64,000 nt of DNA from Sceloporus undulatus (lineage: Eukaryota > Chordata > Lepidosauria > Squamata > Phrynosomatidae). The notes beneath the pieces are model-generated. The model was not told where the DNA came from. It worked only from the letters and a program-made list of their open reading frames with translations, and searched no databases. Shown in pieces: positions 34,001 through 40,189 of this stretch. The position numbers and the translations under genes are program-made. Where the stretch lies: positions 110,990,389-111,054,388 of the forward strand of contig NC_056527.1 in the NCBI RefSeq assembly GCF_019175285.1, read 5' to 3'. Each line of letters opens with the position of its first letter. Within the stretch, counting starts at the first letter, position 1.

Positions 34001-35759
34001 CTGTCTGATCTGTCTATCTATATATTTTGTCTATCTATCTTCCAAAAAGCAAACCTTGGTTTTGCCAATTTATACAAGGGGCACCCTTTTACTATGCCAC
34101 TGTATTTAATAGGATTTTGAGCATCCATGGATTTTGTTATCCAAGGGGAGTCCTGTAACCAAACCTTAGCAGAAACCAAGGGGCGACTGTAAATGGGTGA
34201 ATGGAGAGGAGGTCAATGGAGTCAACCTGAGCTGTTCACGGAAAGGGCAGGAACCATTGTGATATTTTGATTTTGTGTGTGCGCCTGTGTCTGTGTGCGA
34301 TACACTCAGGAGACCTGGAACCTATATAAGCATCCTCATTAAAATGAGCTTTAAGATCTGCAAGAGGGGGCTATACACTCGTCCCGCCACATTCGCAGCT
34401 TTGACTTTTGCAGATTTGATGATTCATGATTTTATTAATCTGTTCTCTCTAGGAATCTCTAAGTCCTTCAGAGCACCTCCATGGTCAGCTTTAACCAAAG
34501 GTCACACTGAAGGACTTAGAGATTCCTAGAGAGAACATACTAATTAGGCATCTGTAGCTCCTCCAGCGCAATCCAATGTCTGGTAGATATTGACCACAGA
34601 GGACCTAGAGCTTCCTAGAGAGGTGTCCTCTCATGTAGAAAGATAGTGTTTTTGTTATTTACGGTTTCTCCATATTCACGGGGGTCCTGTGATTTGCAGC
34701 TTTCAGGGAGCCATCCTCCCTCAACCCTTCCCAGGGAAAGGATGAAGAAGTAAAGAGGGTGAAGAAGAGTGCCAGTGGACCTTACAGGGTTGTTGTAAGG
34801 GACTGCAGTGAGAAAGTAAACCTAGGGTGCATCTGTTGTTGTTGTTGTTGTTGTGTGCCTTCAAGTCAACTTATGGTGACTCTAATGGGGTTTTCTTGGC
34901 AAGATTTGTTCAGAAATGCTCCGAAGCTGAGAGAGTGTGACTTGCCCAAGGTCAGCCAATGGGCTCCTATGGCTGAGCCGGGATTCAGACTTTGGTCCAG
35001 AGCCCTAGTCCAGCGCATGACGTTGGCTCCCAGGGAAATTATTAATATTATTATTACTTTATTTTATTTTCTTATATCCTGCCTTTCTCCCAATATATTA
35101 TAATTCAAAATAATAAACAATAAATAAATAAGAATACATAATATTATTACGATTATTAGATAATTCCACAGTTATAGTTATAACGATAATTATAATTATA
35201 GCAGGTTATTTCTGCAGTGCAGATGCAGACGCTGATATGAAACGCTGCCATAATTACTCTGAGCAGATTATTGTTTAATATATATATATATATATATATA
35301 TTAAAGGTAGGCCACTAATAAAAGCGATGAAAAAGTGAGATCTCATCTTGGATTGCTCTCTTTTTTTGGCGGGGAGGGAGAGCAACAATTGATCAAAACT
35401 GATCACAACAGATCACAGTTGATCACAGTTAGGTCAGTTGATCAGAACGGATCACAATGGCTCACAGTTGATCACACTAGATCACAGTTGATCACAACAG
35501 AACACAATGGGACACTGTTGGTTATACTAGATCAGTTGATCATACTGGATCACAGTTGATCATACTAGATCACAGTTGGTCATAACGGAGCACAACGGGA
35601 CACAGTTGATCACTACAGATCACAGTTGATCACAAGTGATCACATTTGACCACGTGCTGGCAAATCCTCCCCCGAAAATCCCCCCCAATGGGCCTATTAT
35701 TTATAGATATAGATATATATTGGCTGGGCTGCTGACCTTTCCTCTCGGGGTCCGTCCAT
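9082..35759 (-). CDS. PNP: Purine nucleoside phosphorylase, six coding exons
   Basis: Coding exons on the minus strand are 35759-35737, 12402-12233, 12023-11920, 11506-11331, 10642-10452 and 9299-9082, giving 293 residues (human PNP has 289). The enzyme cleaves inosine and guanosine with phosphate in cytosolic purine salvage. Family active-site residues are visible and, compared with remembered human PNP, shifted by a constant +4: Ser37 in GSGLGG, His68 in GHAGRL, Arg88/His90/Tyr92 in GRFHMYEGY, Asn119-Ala120 in TNAAGG, Glu205, Met223-Ser224, Thr246-Asn247 and His261. The constant offset means no internal indel. Human Phe200 is replaced by Tyr204 (GGPTYET). All introns are GT-AG and phases agree. 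The start in exon 1 is an ATG with G at -3 and +4, joined by an AG|A arginine codon to Tyr9; the N-terminus (MDGPREER) differs from human MENG. Intron 1 is about 23.3 kb. The family call is very secure; exon 1 is somewhat less so. Confidence 0.95.
9655..10035. mobile_element. GC-rich PIF/Harbinger-like MITE in PNP intron 5
   Basis: Ends GGCGCGTTACAGACCGCC and GGTGGGTTATACACCACC (complement) are imperfect inverted repeats. The start resembles the MITE at 51483 (GGCCTGTTACAGACTGCC). The interior is CpG-dense, with hairpins such as GGCAGCGCCCAT/ATGGGCGCTGCC and an inverted pair at 9903-9934 and 9990-10019. No coding capacity. Confidence 0.7.
10452..10642 (-). CDS. PNP: PNP coding exon 5
   Basis: The 191-bp exon runs from acceptor CTCTTAACAG to donor GTAG|GTCAGT. 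It encodes residues 158-221, [12 protein letters not shown] to [21 protein letters not shown] holds Glu205 of the purine site, with Tyr204 where human PNP has Phe200. The middle of this exon looks less like the human protein than the other exons do. Confidence 0.95.
11331..11506 (-). CDS. PNP: PNP coding exon 4
   Basis: The 176-bp exon runs from acceptor CTTCCAG to donor GACAG|GTAAGG. It encodes residues 100-157, including TNAAGGLNP (Asn119, Ala120), [14 protein letters not shown] and NPLVGPNDD, all typical of trimeric PNP. Confidence 0.97.
11920..12023 (-). CDS. PNP: PNP coding exon 3
   Basis: The 104-bp exon lies between acceptor TTGTTTCAG and donor AAG|GTAAGT. It encodes residues 65-99 with [10 protein letters not shown] and [14 protein letters not shown], which carry His68, Arg88, His90 and Tyr92 of the phosphate and ribose sites. 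Intron 2 on its upstream side is only 209 bp. Confidence 0.96.
12170..12222 (-). repeat. Bov-B LINE 3' fragment in PNP intron 2
   Basis: TGCCTCTATGAATGAGAAAC plus CTCCAAGTCACC is the complement of the Bov-B 3' end. It fills a quarter of the 209-bp intron. Confidence 0.55.
12233..12402 (-). CDS. PNP: PNP coding exon 2
   Basis: The 170-bp exon follows the acceptor TTTTTCACAG and ends at ACAG|GTAAAT. It encodes residues 9-64 from [12 protein letters not shown] to PNFPQST, including the phosphate-binding loop GSGLGG with Ser37. It matches human PNP residues 5-60 closely. Confidence 0.95.
12541..12599. repeat. (AT)n microsatellite
   Basis: Nearly pure AT dinucleotides in PNP intron 1, just after an L2-like 3' end (about 12425-12530). 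Confidence 0.95.
12735..12905 (+). repeat. 5S rRNA-headed SINE
   Basis: GAAGCTAAGCAGGGTCG, TACTTGGATGGGAGA and CAGGTGCTCTAGGCTA follow the 5S rRNA order and carry the internal pol III promoter. It continues into a SINE body (CAGAGGAAGAAACTG, TTGCCTAAGG). It is not a 5S gene: the 5S part is diverged, shortened and fused to the body. Confidence 0.85.
13021..13095. repeat. (ATT)/(ATC)n microsatellite
   Basis: Trinucleotide tract, ATT then about 20 ATC units, then ATT. Confidence 0.95.
13132..13795 (-). repeat. CR1 LINE 3' part
   Basis: The complement of the CR1 ORF2 C-terminal region and 3' end (AATCATAAGAGATGGAAAGG; CTGGACACAATATTCCAGGT). It is interrupted by a hAT MITE at 13178-13313. Confidence 0.85.
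13178..13313. mobile_element. hAT MITE with perfect 8-bp target duplication
   Basis: Ends CAGTGATTCCCAAACTTTGG and its complement GGTTTGGGAAACACTG. It is flanked by ATCTAGAC at 13170-13177 and 13314-13321. CAGTG ends and 8-bp duplication are hAT hallmarks. It is a palindrome with no coding sequence. Confidence 0.92.
14243..14665 (+). repeat. 5S rRNA-headed SINE split by a MITE
   Basis: The 5S-like head (CAGATCCCATCTGCTCTTGG; CTAGGTGCTGTAAACTAT) and body/tail (TTTCAGAGGAAAGAACTGGC; GAGTTGACAGGCAACTTGAA) lie on either side of an insertion at 14347-14532. The tail ends in CATA repeats. Confidence 0.8.
14347..14532. mobile_element. PIF/Harbinger-like MITE inside a 5S-SINE
   Basis: Ends GGCTCCGTATAGACAGGCC and GGCCTGTCTGTATGGGCCC are complementary. 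The arms (AAGCTGCTTCAGGTCACTTT) extend about 60 bp. The flanking TAT is duplicated (14344-14346, 14533-14535), as shown by comparison with the uninterrupted SINE at 12735. Confidence 0.75.
14966..15170 (-). repeat. CR1 LINE 3' fragment
   Basis: GAATCATAGACTCACGGAGT and AGTCCAACCTCCTGCCATTC are the complement of the CR1 terminus. Confidence 0.85.
15175..15560 (-). repeat. Bov-B LINE, internally deleted copy
   Basis: Read on the minus strand, an endonuclease-region segment (GACATTTTGAGTCAGATAAT; ACAGTGTTTTACAGATGG) runs directly into the 3' end (CTGCAAGACCTGAGCAAGG; GTGACTTGGAGGGCTCTCAT). The reverse transcriptase region between them is absent. Confidence 0.65.
15561..16974. other. Non-genic intron sequence
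   Basis: PNP intron 1. I see no recognisable element or exon here. Confidence 0.5.
16975..17130. repeat. Palindromic element with perfect 26-bp arms
   Basis: ATTGTCCCATCATTGAAGCA... at 17006-17031 is exactly complementary to 17068-17093, around a 36-bp loop. Weaker complementarity extends outward. Probably a young MITE. Confidence 0.75.
17447..17681. mobile_element. Tigger/pogo MITE (MER2-like)
   Basis: Starts CAGTGGGTCCTTGATATC and ends AGAGCTGACTG, with TA on both sides. Internal motifs TTCCAGGACC, GGATGCTCAAGTCC and TTATATAAAATGGAAAAATC match, from memory, the amniote MER2/Tigger family. Confidence 0.85.
18177..18395 (-). repeat. Sauria-type SINE
   Basis: Complemented tail TGTGCCCTCAAGTCACTTCT and centre GAGAATGTGACTTGCCCAGT; the head is degraded. 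Confidence 0.85.
18628..19140 (-). repeat. CR1 LINE 3' part
   Basis: Complement of the CR1 terminus (AATCATAAAATTATAGAGTT) through the ORF2 C-terminal region (GCTTGTTTCT-type motif at 18915; CTCCGAGTTCAATATA). Confidence 0.85.
19836..20290. repeat. Dispersed repeat and LINE-derived fragment
   Basis: GGGATCTTGCAGCACCTTTG heads a reptile repeat I recognise but cannot classify. From about 19985 the plus frame reads like a LINE ORF2 C-terminus (a CTTAGTGGCTGCCCCTAGGC segment). Low resolution. Confidence 0.4.
20920..21045. repeat. Palindromic MITE, family A, half copy
   Basis: GACACTGCTTTAACTGTCAT and GGATCTGTAGTTTGTTGTGG match one arm. Confidence 0.65.
21702..21900 (-). repeat. Sauria-type SINE
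   Basis: Complemented tail (TTGTTGTGTGCCAGCAAG), centre and degenerate B box (GGAATTTGAACCATGG). Confidence 0.85.
22567..22795 (+). repeat. Sauria-type SINE
   Basis: Head GTGTGGCTTAGTGGTTTGAG, centre GGGCAAGTCACACTTTCTCA and tail GGAAATGACTTGAAGGTACA. Confidence 0.88.
22928..23170 (-). repeat. Sauria-type SINE
   Basis: Complemented tail, centre and B box (GGATTCGAACCCTGG); near full length. Confidence 0.88.
23349..23970 (-). repeat. CR1 LINE interrupted by a Tigger MITE
   Basis: CR1 3' end complement (CAGAATCATCTGAGTTAGAT) resumes after 23888 with ACTGGACACAGTACTCCAGG. The break at about 23665-23888 is a MER2-like MITE. Confidence 0.8.
23665..23888. mobile_element. Tigger/pogo MITE (MER2-like) in CR1
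   Basis: TATCCACGG...TATCCGCAG interior, GGACTTGAGC and GGGTCCTGGAACCAAACCCC, ending GGGCCCACTG before TA. The 5' end is degraded. Confidence 0.75.
24003..24180 (-). repeat. Sauria-type SINE, lacking its tail
   Basis: Complemented centre (GAGTGTGTGGCTTGCCTAAG) and head (ACCACTATACCATGCTGCCT). Confidence 0.8.
24748..24905 (-). repeat. Sauria-type SINE, 3' part
   Basis: Complemented tail GTGTGCCTTCAAGTCATTTC and centre GTGTGACTTGCCCAGGGTCA; the tRNA head is missing. Confidence 0.83.
24990..25250. mobile_element. CpG-rich mariner-like MITE
   Basis: Ends GTGGTACCTCGGGTTACGAA and ATTCGTATCCCGGGGTACC are inverted copies. The interior repeats TTCGTAACCCGAA and TTCGTAAGCCGAA several times. The CpGs are well preserved. 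I connect it tentatively to Tc1/mariner-type GGTACCTCG families. Confidence 0.65.
25622..25815 (-). repeat. Sauria-type SINE
   Basis: Complemented tail (GTCGTGTGCCTTCAAGTCAT), centre and B box (GGGAATCGAACCCTGG). Confidence 0.87.
26250..26495 (-). repeat. hAT MITE half copy followed by a SINE
   Basis: About 26250-26314 is one arm of the CAGTG hAT MITE (CCAAAGTTTGGGAACCACTG). About 26323-26495 is a complemented Sauria SINE without its 3' tail. Confidence 0.75.
26535..26640. repeat. Palindromic MITE, family A, half copy
   Basis: GAAATAATGCAGTATGACAC and GATTTGTAGTTTGGTGAAGC. Confidence 0.65.
27100..27325 (-). repeat. Sauria-type SINE, diverged
   Basis: Complemented tail (ATATGCCATCAAGTCCTTTC), centre (GGGCATGTGGCTTGTGGC) and head (ACACAAACCATGCTAGC). 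Confidence 0.8.
27640..27990 (+). repeat. CR1 LINE 3' part interrupted by a hAT MITE
   Basis: CR1 ORF2 end (CTGCTGGGGATGC) and terminus (GAGTTCTGTGATTCTATG) flank a CAGTG-type palindromic MITE at 27780-27912. No clear 8-bp duplication is readable here. Confidence 0.7.
28120..28279 (+). repeat. Sauria-type SINE, 3' part
   Basis: Centre (GGGTGATCATGGGTAAGTCA) to tail (CTTGAAGACACACAACAACA). Confidence 0.85.
28280..28505 (+). repeat. Sauria-type SINE
   Basis: Head GAGTGGTGTAGTGGTTTGAG to tail; begins where the previous copy's AAC tail ends. Confidence 0.88.
28513..28750 (+). repeat. Sauria-type SINE
   Basis: Head CATGGTGTAGTGGTTAGAGT, B box GGTTTGAATCC, tail GAAAACAACTTGAAGGCACC. Confidence 0.88.
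29577..29790. repeat. Long palindromic MITE-like element
   Basis: Arms of about 90 bp pair with few mismatches (GTAAAAGGCTAGAAAATGGC with its complement near 29735; GGGAACAAAAT at both ends). No coding sequence. Confidence 0.8.
30095..30232 (+). repeat. Sauria-type SINE, 3' part
   Basis: Centre to tail, ending CCTGAAGGCACACAACAACA. Confidence 0.82.
30262..30495 (+). repeat. Sauria-type SINE
   Basis: Head TTATGTGGCATAATGTTTTG, centre TTGGGCAAGAAGTCACACTC, tail CATAAGTCAGGAACAACTTA, then an ATT tract. Confidence 0.86.
30496..32270. other. Non-genic intron sequence
   Basis: PNP intron 1. Has a trace of a family A MITE end (about 30826-30900) and a dispersed palindromic repeat (about 31840-31930). 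No gene seen. Confidence 0.5.
32271..32590. repeat. Palindromic MITE, family A variant
   Basis: Arms begin GACTATGATTATAGCAATTT and end AGCAAAGCTGCTGTAACTGT. The interior has paired GGACTCCTCGGATCTATGGT and ACTACAAATCCCAGGATTCC. Confidence 0.55.
33022..33233 (+). repeat. Sauria-type SINE
   Basis: Head GAGTGTTGGACTATGACTCT, centre AAGTCACACACTCTCAGCTT and tail GAGTCAGAAATGATTTGTAG. Confidence 0.86.
33238..33321 (+). repeat. Sauria-type SINE head only
   Basis: GCATGGTGTAATGGTTTGAG and B box GGTTCAAATCC; the body is absent. Confidence 0.8.
33745..33970. mobile_element. Tigger/pogo MITE (MER2-like)
   Basis: CTTCCATGGATTTTTTTATC, ATTTTATACAAGGGACATTG and GGGGGTCCTGGAACCAAACC mark the family. 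Confidence 0.8.
34040..34190. mobile_element. Tigger/pogo MITE, 3' half
   Basis: CCAAAAAGCAAACCTTGGTT through AACCAAGGGGCGACTG, then TA. It lies just after a tandem CTAT tract. Confidence 0.75.
34365..34715. mobile_element. DNA-transposon-like element with a perfect 31-bp inverted repeat
   Basis: TGTTCTCTCTAGGAATCTCT... at 34441-34471 is exactly complementary to 34507-34537, with a 35-bp loop. A diverged copy of one arm lies near 34597-34625. Outer parts (CGTCCCGCCACATTCGCAG; ATATTCACGGGGGTCCTGTG) look like pogo-type ends. Confidence 0.6.
34841..35030 (-). repeat. Sauria-type SINE
   Basis: GTT-repeat complement of the tail, GTGTGCCTTCAAGTCAACTT, and centre GAGTGTGACTTGCCCAAGGT. Confidence 0.85.
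35038..35130 (-). repeat. L2-like LINE 3' end
   Basis: ATT tract followed by CTTATATCCTGCCTTTCTCC. Confidence 0.6.
35391..35655. repeat. Decamer minisatellite, unit GATCACAGTT
   Basis: About 26 head-to-tail copies of a 10-bp unit are visible, mostly GATCACAGTT alternating with variants such as GATCACAACA, so a 20-bp higher-order unit is suggested. A few units are 8-9 bp long. The array lies within intron 1 of PNP, starting only about 80 bp from the exon 1 donor. It is not a CRISPR array because the unit has no spacers. Confidence 0.9.
35737..35759 (-). CDS. PNP: PNP coding exon 1
   Basis: Twenty-three coding bases encode MDGPREE plus the first two bases of Arg8, followed by the donor GTCAGC. 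The ATG lies at 35759-35757 in good Kozak context (gacATGG). The frame is open upstream, but only a GTG, not another ATG, precedes it. Phase fits exon 2 exactly (AG|A), and the exon sits in the CpG-dense promoter. The link over 23 kb rests on phase, context and absence of a better candidate. Confidence 0.75.
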
Positions 35760-36120
35760 GTCGGATTCCTCGCTGAGTCTCTCCTCCTCGCCGGCTCCCT
35801 TCCTCTCGACTGATCCGCTTCTCGTCAGCAGCAGCAGCCCTTTTCTTTCTTTCCTTTTTTTATTACCGGCCTCCACAAGAAAGAATTGTGTCGTCACAGT
35901 CTCCGCCGGCCAATAGGAGGCTTCCCTCAGCCGGCAACAAAGGTTGCCCTGGAGACGCTAAGGGTTCTGTCGTCATCGCCGGCTTCTGGACCGCTAAGGC
36001 CCCGCCCACCCCATGCAGCCCCGGACGTTCTGCCACCGACGCCCCCTAGTGGCCACTGCTGGGAGACAGGAGGAATCCGCACGTCCTCCTCAGGTCACGT
36101 GGGAGGCGGGAAGAAGTAGG
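35760..36120 (-). promoter_or_regulatory. PNP: PNP CpG-dense promoter and 5' UTR
   Basis: A CpG- and GC-rich block sits immediately upstream of PNP exon 1, in contrast to the AT-rich flanks. It has a CCAAT box at 35909-35913, a GTCACGTG E-box at 36094-36101 next to GGGAGGCGGG, and no TATA box. The GC-rich stretch ends before the AT repeats at 36226. The transcription start is not determined. Confidence 0.75.
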
Positions 36121-36225
36121 GGACACAGAGAGAGAGGAGGACTGAGGCGCCTCAGTGATTGATGGATATAGGATAGGCCCCTCAGAAACCTCTGCCTCAG
36201 GCAGGAGGCTGCAGGCATATATACA

Positions 36226-36248
36226 CACACACACAATATGTGTAAAAT

Positions 36249-36280
<32 letters not shown>

Positions 36281-36373
36281 ATATAAAATTATATAATATA
36301 TAATTATAATATATAAAATATATACTATAATTGTTATATACTGTAATTATAAAATATATATTTTACATATATA

Positions 36374-36408
<35 letters not shown>

Positions 36409-36410
36409 GG
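36226..36410. repeat. AT-rich low-complexity tract
   Basis: CA, CT, TA and TATG dinucleotide runs just upstream of the PNP promoter. Confidence 0.9.
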
Positions 36411-36485
36411 CAAACCCCAACCCCTGTGAAGAAACTTGCCAAAAAAAAACCCGGATAGGTTGACTTGAAGGCACACAACAACAAA
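36411..36485 (+). repeat. Sauria-type SINE, 3' end
   Basis: GGCAAACCCCAACCC to TTGAAGGCACACAACAACAA. Confidence 0.78.
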
Positions 36486-36691
36486 TATAACCATGATTAT
36501 AACAATTGGTATCAAGGAAGGGTATATAATATAATCAGGATAGTTTAATATTACCATGGCTATAACAATTACAGTAGTAACAAAGCAAGATATATGATAT
36601 GATATAATAGGACAGGATAGTATAACATAACCATGGCTATCACCATTGATAGCAAAGCAGGATGTGTTATAGAATATAGAACAGGGTAGTA

Positions 36692-36914
36692 CAGTCTTAT
36701 ACACAGATTTTTTATACATGGATTCAAGCATCCACCGTTTGAAAATGTTCCAAAAAAGTATACATTTCAAATATCAAACCTTGATTTTCCATTTTTTATA
36801 AGGGACACCATTTTGCTCTGTCATTATATTTAATGGGACTTGAGCATACACGGATTTTGTTATCCACGGGGGATCTTGGAACCAAACCCCAGTGGCTAAC
36901 AAGGATCCATTGTA
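36692..36914. mobile_element. Tigger/pogo MITE (MER2-like)
   Basis: TTATACATGGATTCAAGCAT, TTATAAGGGACACCATTTTG and AACCAAACCCCAGTGGCTAA. Confidence 0.8.
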
Positions 36915-36938
36915 TAATATAACCATGGCTATAACCAT

Positions 36939-37098
36939 TGAAACCCACTGGGTCATCTTGGGCAAGACACATGCTCTCAGCCTCAGGGGAAGGCAAAAGC
37001 AAACCTCCTCTGCACAAATCTTGCCAAGGAAACCCCATTATAGGTTTGCCTTAGGGTTGCCATAGGTTGCATATGACTTGAAGGCACATAGCAATGAC
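36939..37098 (+). repeat. Sauria-type SINE, headless
   Basis: GAAACCCACTGGGTCATCTT to TGACTTGAAGGCACATAGCA. Confidence 0.83.
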
Positions 37099-37184
37099 AA
37101 CAAATAACCATTGATAGCAAAGCAGGATACGTAATGTAATATAGGACAAGACAGTATAACATAACCATGGCTATAACCATTTCT

Positions 37185-37280
37185 TGAGTACTGTATTCCT
37201 TGCCTAAGGAAACCTTATGAAGTTCATGCAATCGTCATACGCTGATAGGCAGCTTGGATCAGAGGCACGTACACACAACC
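37185..37280 (+). repeat. 5S-SINE 3' fragment
   Basis: TATTCCTTGCCTAAGGAAAC and GATAGGCAGCTTGGATCAGA match the body of the copies at 12735 and 14243. Confidence 0.6.
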
Positions 37281-37977
37281 GCCCCCAGGTTTCTAAAGTT
37301 TCTCTGGTGTATCTCTATCTCCTTCTGTTTCCTTCCTTTTTTTATTATGAGAAAACACCTATTTTTGGTACAGCTAGAGATACGAGAAAAGTCATAACAA
37401 TTCTAGTACCGTAAGTTTTAAAATCATGGCTTTATCAAATACAAATGATTTGAAAAGAGCTAAACAACGTTTATCATCACCTTCATCTTTTTCCCATGCT
37501 ATTTTCTTCCCTGATTCCATTACGTCTTATGACATGCAAATTTTCCATTACTTAACAGTCTTCCCCTTGTATTTTGTTTAAATTTACTGCCAAAAAACCA
37601 GGGAAGTTTCCAGGCTTAGCGTTCCTGGGACTGAAAAAAGACACTCTCTGTGTCCTCATATAATTTTTATATGGAAAAGCAAAAGGCATCCTCAGATAGT
37701 CTGGTGCAGGGTAAACCCACTGAATGGGATATAGTTTAATTATGATTAAGCTAAGACGTATTGATTTCAATAGGTCTACTCTAAGTATGGCTAAATTTGA
37801 CTCCAGTCCAAAATGTTTTCATCCATAAGTTACAAATTGCTGTTCAAACTTCATAATGTTGTTGATAGTTTTCTCGTAGAAATTGTCTCATTGGTGCATA
37901 CTTTCCAACTTTGTAAACTCAAAATGCATTTCTGTTTTGTATCTGATGAATATCTTTTGTTACCTATCATCATATAG

Positions 37978-38042
37978 GGTTGGCCCTCCATATCCATGGA
38001 TTCAACTATCTATTCATGGCCTAAAAATATTCCAGAAATATG
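37978..38042. mobile_element. Tigger/pogo MITE 5' end
   Basis: GGTTGGCCCTCCATATCCAT and GGATTCAACTATC; cut off by the SINE at 38045. Confidence 0.75.
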
Positions 38043-38044
38043 CC

Positions 38045-38227
38045 GGCATCTGGAGACCAAGGTTCAATTTCCTGCTCAGCCACGAAAACCCACTGGGCGA
38101 CCTTGGGCAAGTCACATGCTCTCAGCCTCAGGGAAAGGTAATGGCAAATCTCTGAACAAATCATGGGAAGAAAACCCCATGATGGTCACCATAAGTCAGA
38201 AATGAGTTGAAGGCACACAACAACAGT
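38045..38227 (+). repeat. Sauria-type SINE, truncated head
   Basis: B box GGTTCAATTTCC, centre GGGCAAGTCACATGCTCTCA and tail GAGTTGAAGGCACACAACAA. Confidence 0.85.
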
Positions 38228-38449
38228 TCACACCTTGCTCTTCAACCACAAAGGCTCCTAGAGCAGCTTAGAGATAGTTAACTTGCATTGGTTTACTATT
38301 TTAAATTATCTAAATTGTTGTTTTACATTTAAACCATTTAAGTTCTTGTTGTGTTGTTGTGAAATAATTTTTTTTTCTATTTAAATTACAGTAAAAACTA
38401 CTCAGATTGCATCTAAACAATATGCAAATGCTATGCACATTCATGTCCT

Positions 38450-38976
38450 CCTTTATGTTAAGAGGAAAATAGGACTTGGAAGGGCAGCCATGAAGGACCC
38501 ACATAAGATCCTGAAGTGTAAAGATAGTTCATTGAATACTAAAGTTAGGATTGTCCATGCTATCATATTTCCCATTTTGATGTACGGTTGTGAAAGCTGG
38601 ACAGTGAAGAAAACTGATAGGAAGAAAATTAACTAATTTTAAAGGTACTGTATTGCAATGTAGTGTTGGAGTGGATTTCTGTGGCTACCACAGACTGCTA
38701 AAAGGCCACCAATAAGTTAGTTCTTGAGCAAATCAAGCATGAATTCTCCCTACATGCCAAGATGACTAAACTGAAACTGTCATACTTTGGCCATATCATG
38801 AGAAGACATGACGCACTAGAAATCACAATAATGCTTGGTAAGACAAGAAGGCATTAGGAAGAGAGGAAGACCACATTTCAGATGAACAGACTCAATTAAA
38901 GAAGTCATGGCCCTGAGTCTGCAAGACCTGCGCAGGGTTGTTGATGACAGAGTGACTTGGAGGTCTCTCATTCATT
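38450..38976 (+). repeat. Bov-B (RTE) LINE 3' part
   Basis: The plus frame reads FPILMYGCESWTVKK, a hallmark near the end of Bov-B ORF2, followed by KLSYFGHIMRR-like codons and the 3' end CTGCAAGACCTGCGCAGGGT. The frame is broken by stops and shifts. The 3' end is adjacent to a complemented SINE. Confidence 0.88.
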
Positions 38977-39195
38977 TATGGTTGTATGTCTTTGTTTCCA
39001 ACTTATGGCGACCTAAGGCAAACCTATCATGGGTTTCTCTTGGCAAGATTTGTTCAGAGGAGGTTTTACATGCCTTTCCCCTGCGGCTGAGAGTGTGTGA
39101 CTTACCTAAGGTCACCCAGTGGGTTTCATAGCCAAGCTTGGAATCGAATCTTGGTCTCCAGAATTGCAGTCCAAAACTCAAACAACTAGGTTGCC
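38977..39195 (-). repeat. Sauria-type SINE
   Basis: TATGTCTTTGTTTCCAACTT tail, GAGTGTGTGACTTACCTAAG centre and TTGGAATCGAATCTTGGTCT B box, complemented. Confidence 0.84.
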
Positions 39196-39227
39196 ATGAG
39201 TCAAAATCAACTTGGGGGCAGTTAATA

Positions 39228-39456
39228 ACAAATATACAGATTTGTTTTATCCACAGATTCAATTATCTACAGCTTCAAAATATTCATATATATATATATA
39301 TATATATCCCAATAAGCAAACCTTGATTTTGCCTTTTTATATATGGGACACCATTTCACTATGCCATTGTATCTAATGGGACTTGAGCATCCACAGATTT
39401 TGGTATCCACAGGGGGTCCTGGAACCAAAACCTAGCACATACCAAAAGCCCACTGT
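39228..39456. mobile_element. Tigger/pogo MITE (MER2-like)
   Basis: TTTATCCACAGATTCAATTA, GGGACACCATTTCACTATGC, GGGGGTCCTGGAACCAAAAC and CCCACTGTA end; contains a TA tract. Confidence 0.82.
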
Positions 39457-40189
39457 ATTCTCTTTTTGTCAACATACAAGGGGCTACCTTCCTAGCAGCA
39501 CCTGAGATCTGATTCTGTTCACAATTTAAACTTATCCTCAGATTACCACTGCAGGGATACTCAGAAAATTAAAACAAGAGCTAGACCCAGCCACATGCTC
39601 CTACTTGAAATGCAAGGCAAGAGTGGAAAAATACCATACATAAAGGCAGGCCCAGGACAGGAATTTGTGGTATCATCTGCTAGGATGCCAGGGCCCAGGC
39701 AGCTGCCCAAAAACGTCAGGTGTGGTGCCAGCCTTGGAGAAGGCAACTCACATAATGTATGTTTGCCTCTCTCATCTAAAGCTTAGACATATATTCCGGG
39801 AAGCAAATTAATTCAAAAGGATCGCCAATGCCAACAACAAGGCCAGGTTGACATGCGTTCAGGTTTTGCCTGCCTCTTCTGTTTCCTTGCTTGCAATTAG
39901 AAGACGGGCTCATCCCAAAGGCATCTAATAAATCAGTGACTGATTGAATCATTGACCCCTATTAGACAGAAATCTCAAGAAAAATCTGAAGCTACTGAGA
40001 TCGTAGGATGTGAATCAGTGTATGATAAGAGATGAGGCTTCGTCAGGTGTTTGGCAGGTGCTATGGAGAGGATAATGGGACAGGATGATGATTCTTGCCC
40101 TGAGTGGATGGTGGTATCTTTCGCCTTGCCTCAGACCTGTTGGCCTAAACACTTTACATCCTTCAAGCTTTGAGTATTGGTATTGGGGA
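39457..40189. other. Non-genic intergenic stretch
   Basis: No repeat or gene recognised. Confidence 0.45.

Noticed and set aside
35391-35655. CRISPR-like regular repeats
   Set aside because: Units are directly abutting decamers with no spacers, in a vertebrate intron.
35760-35897. Extension of PNP upstream of its ATG
   Set aside because: The frame is open for 46 codons but starts at GTG, with no ATG, and lies in the promoter/5' UTR.
38433-38636. Short open frame reading FPILMYGCESWTVKK
   Set aside because: Real similarity, but to Bov-B LINE ORF2; listed as LINE.
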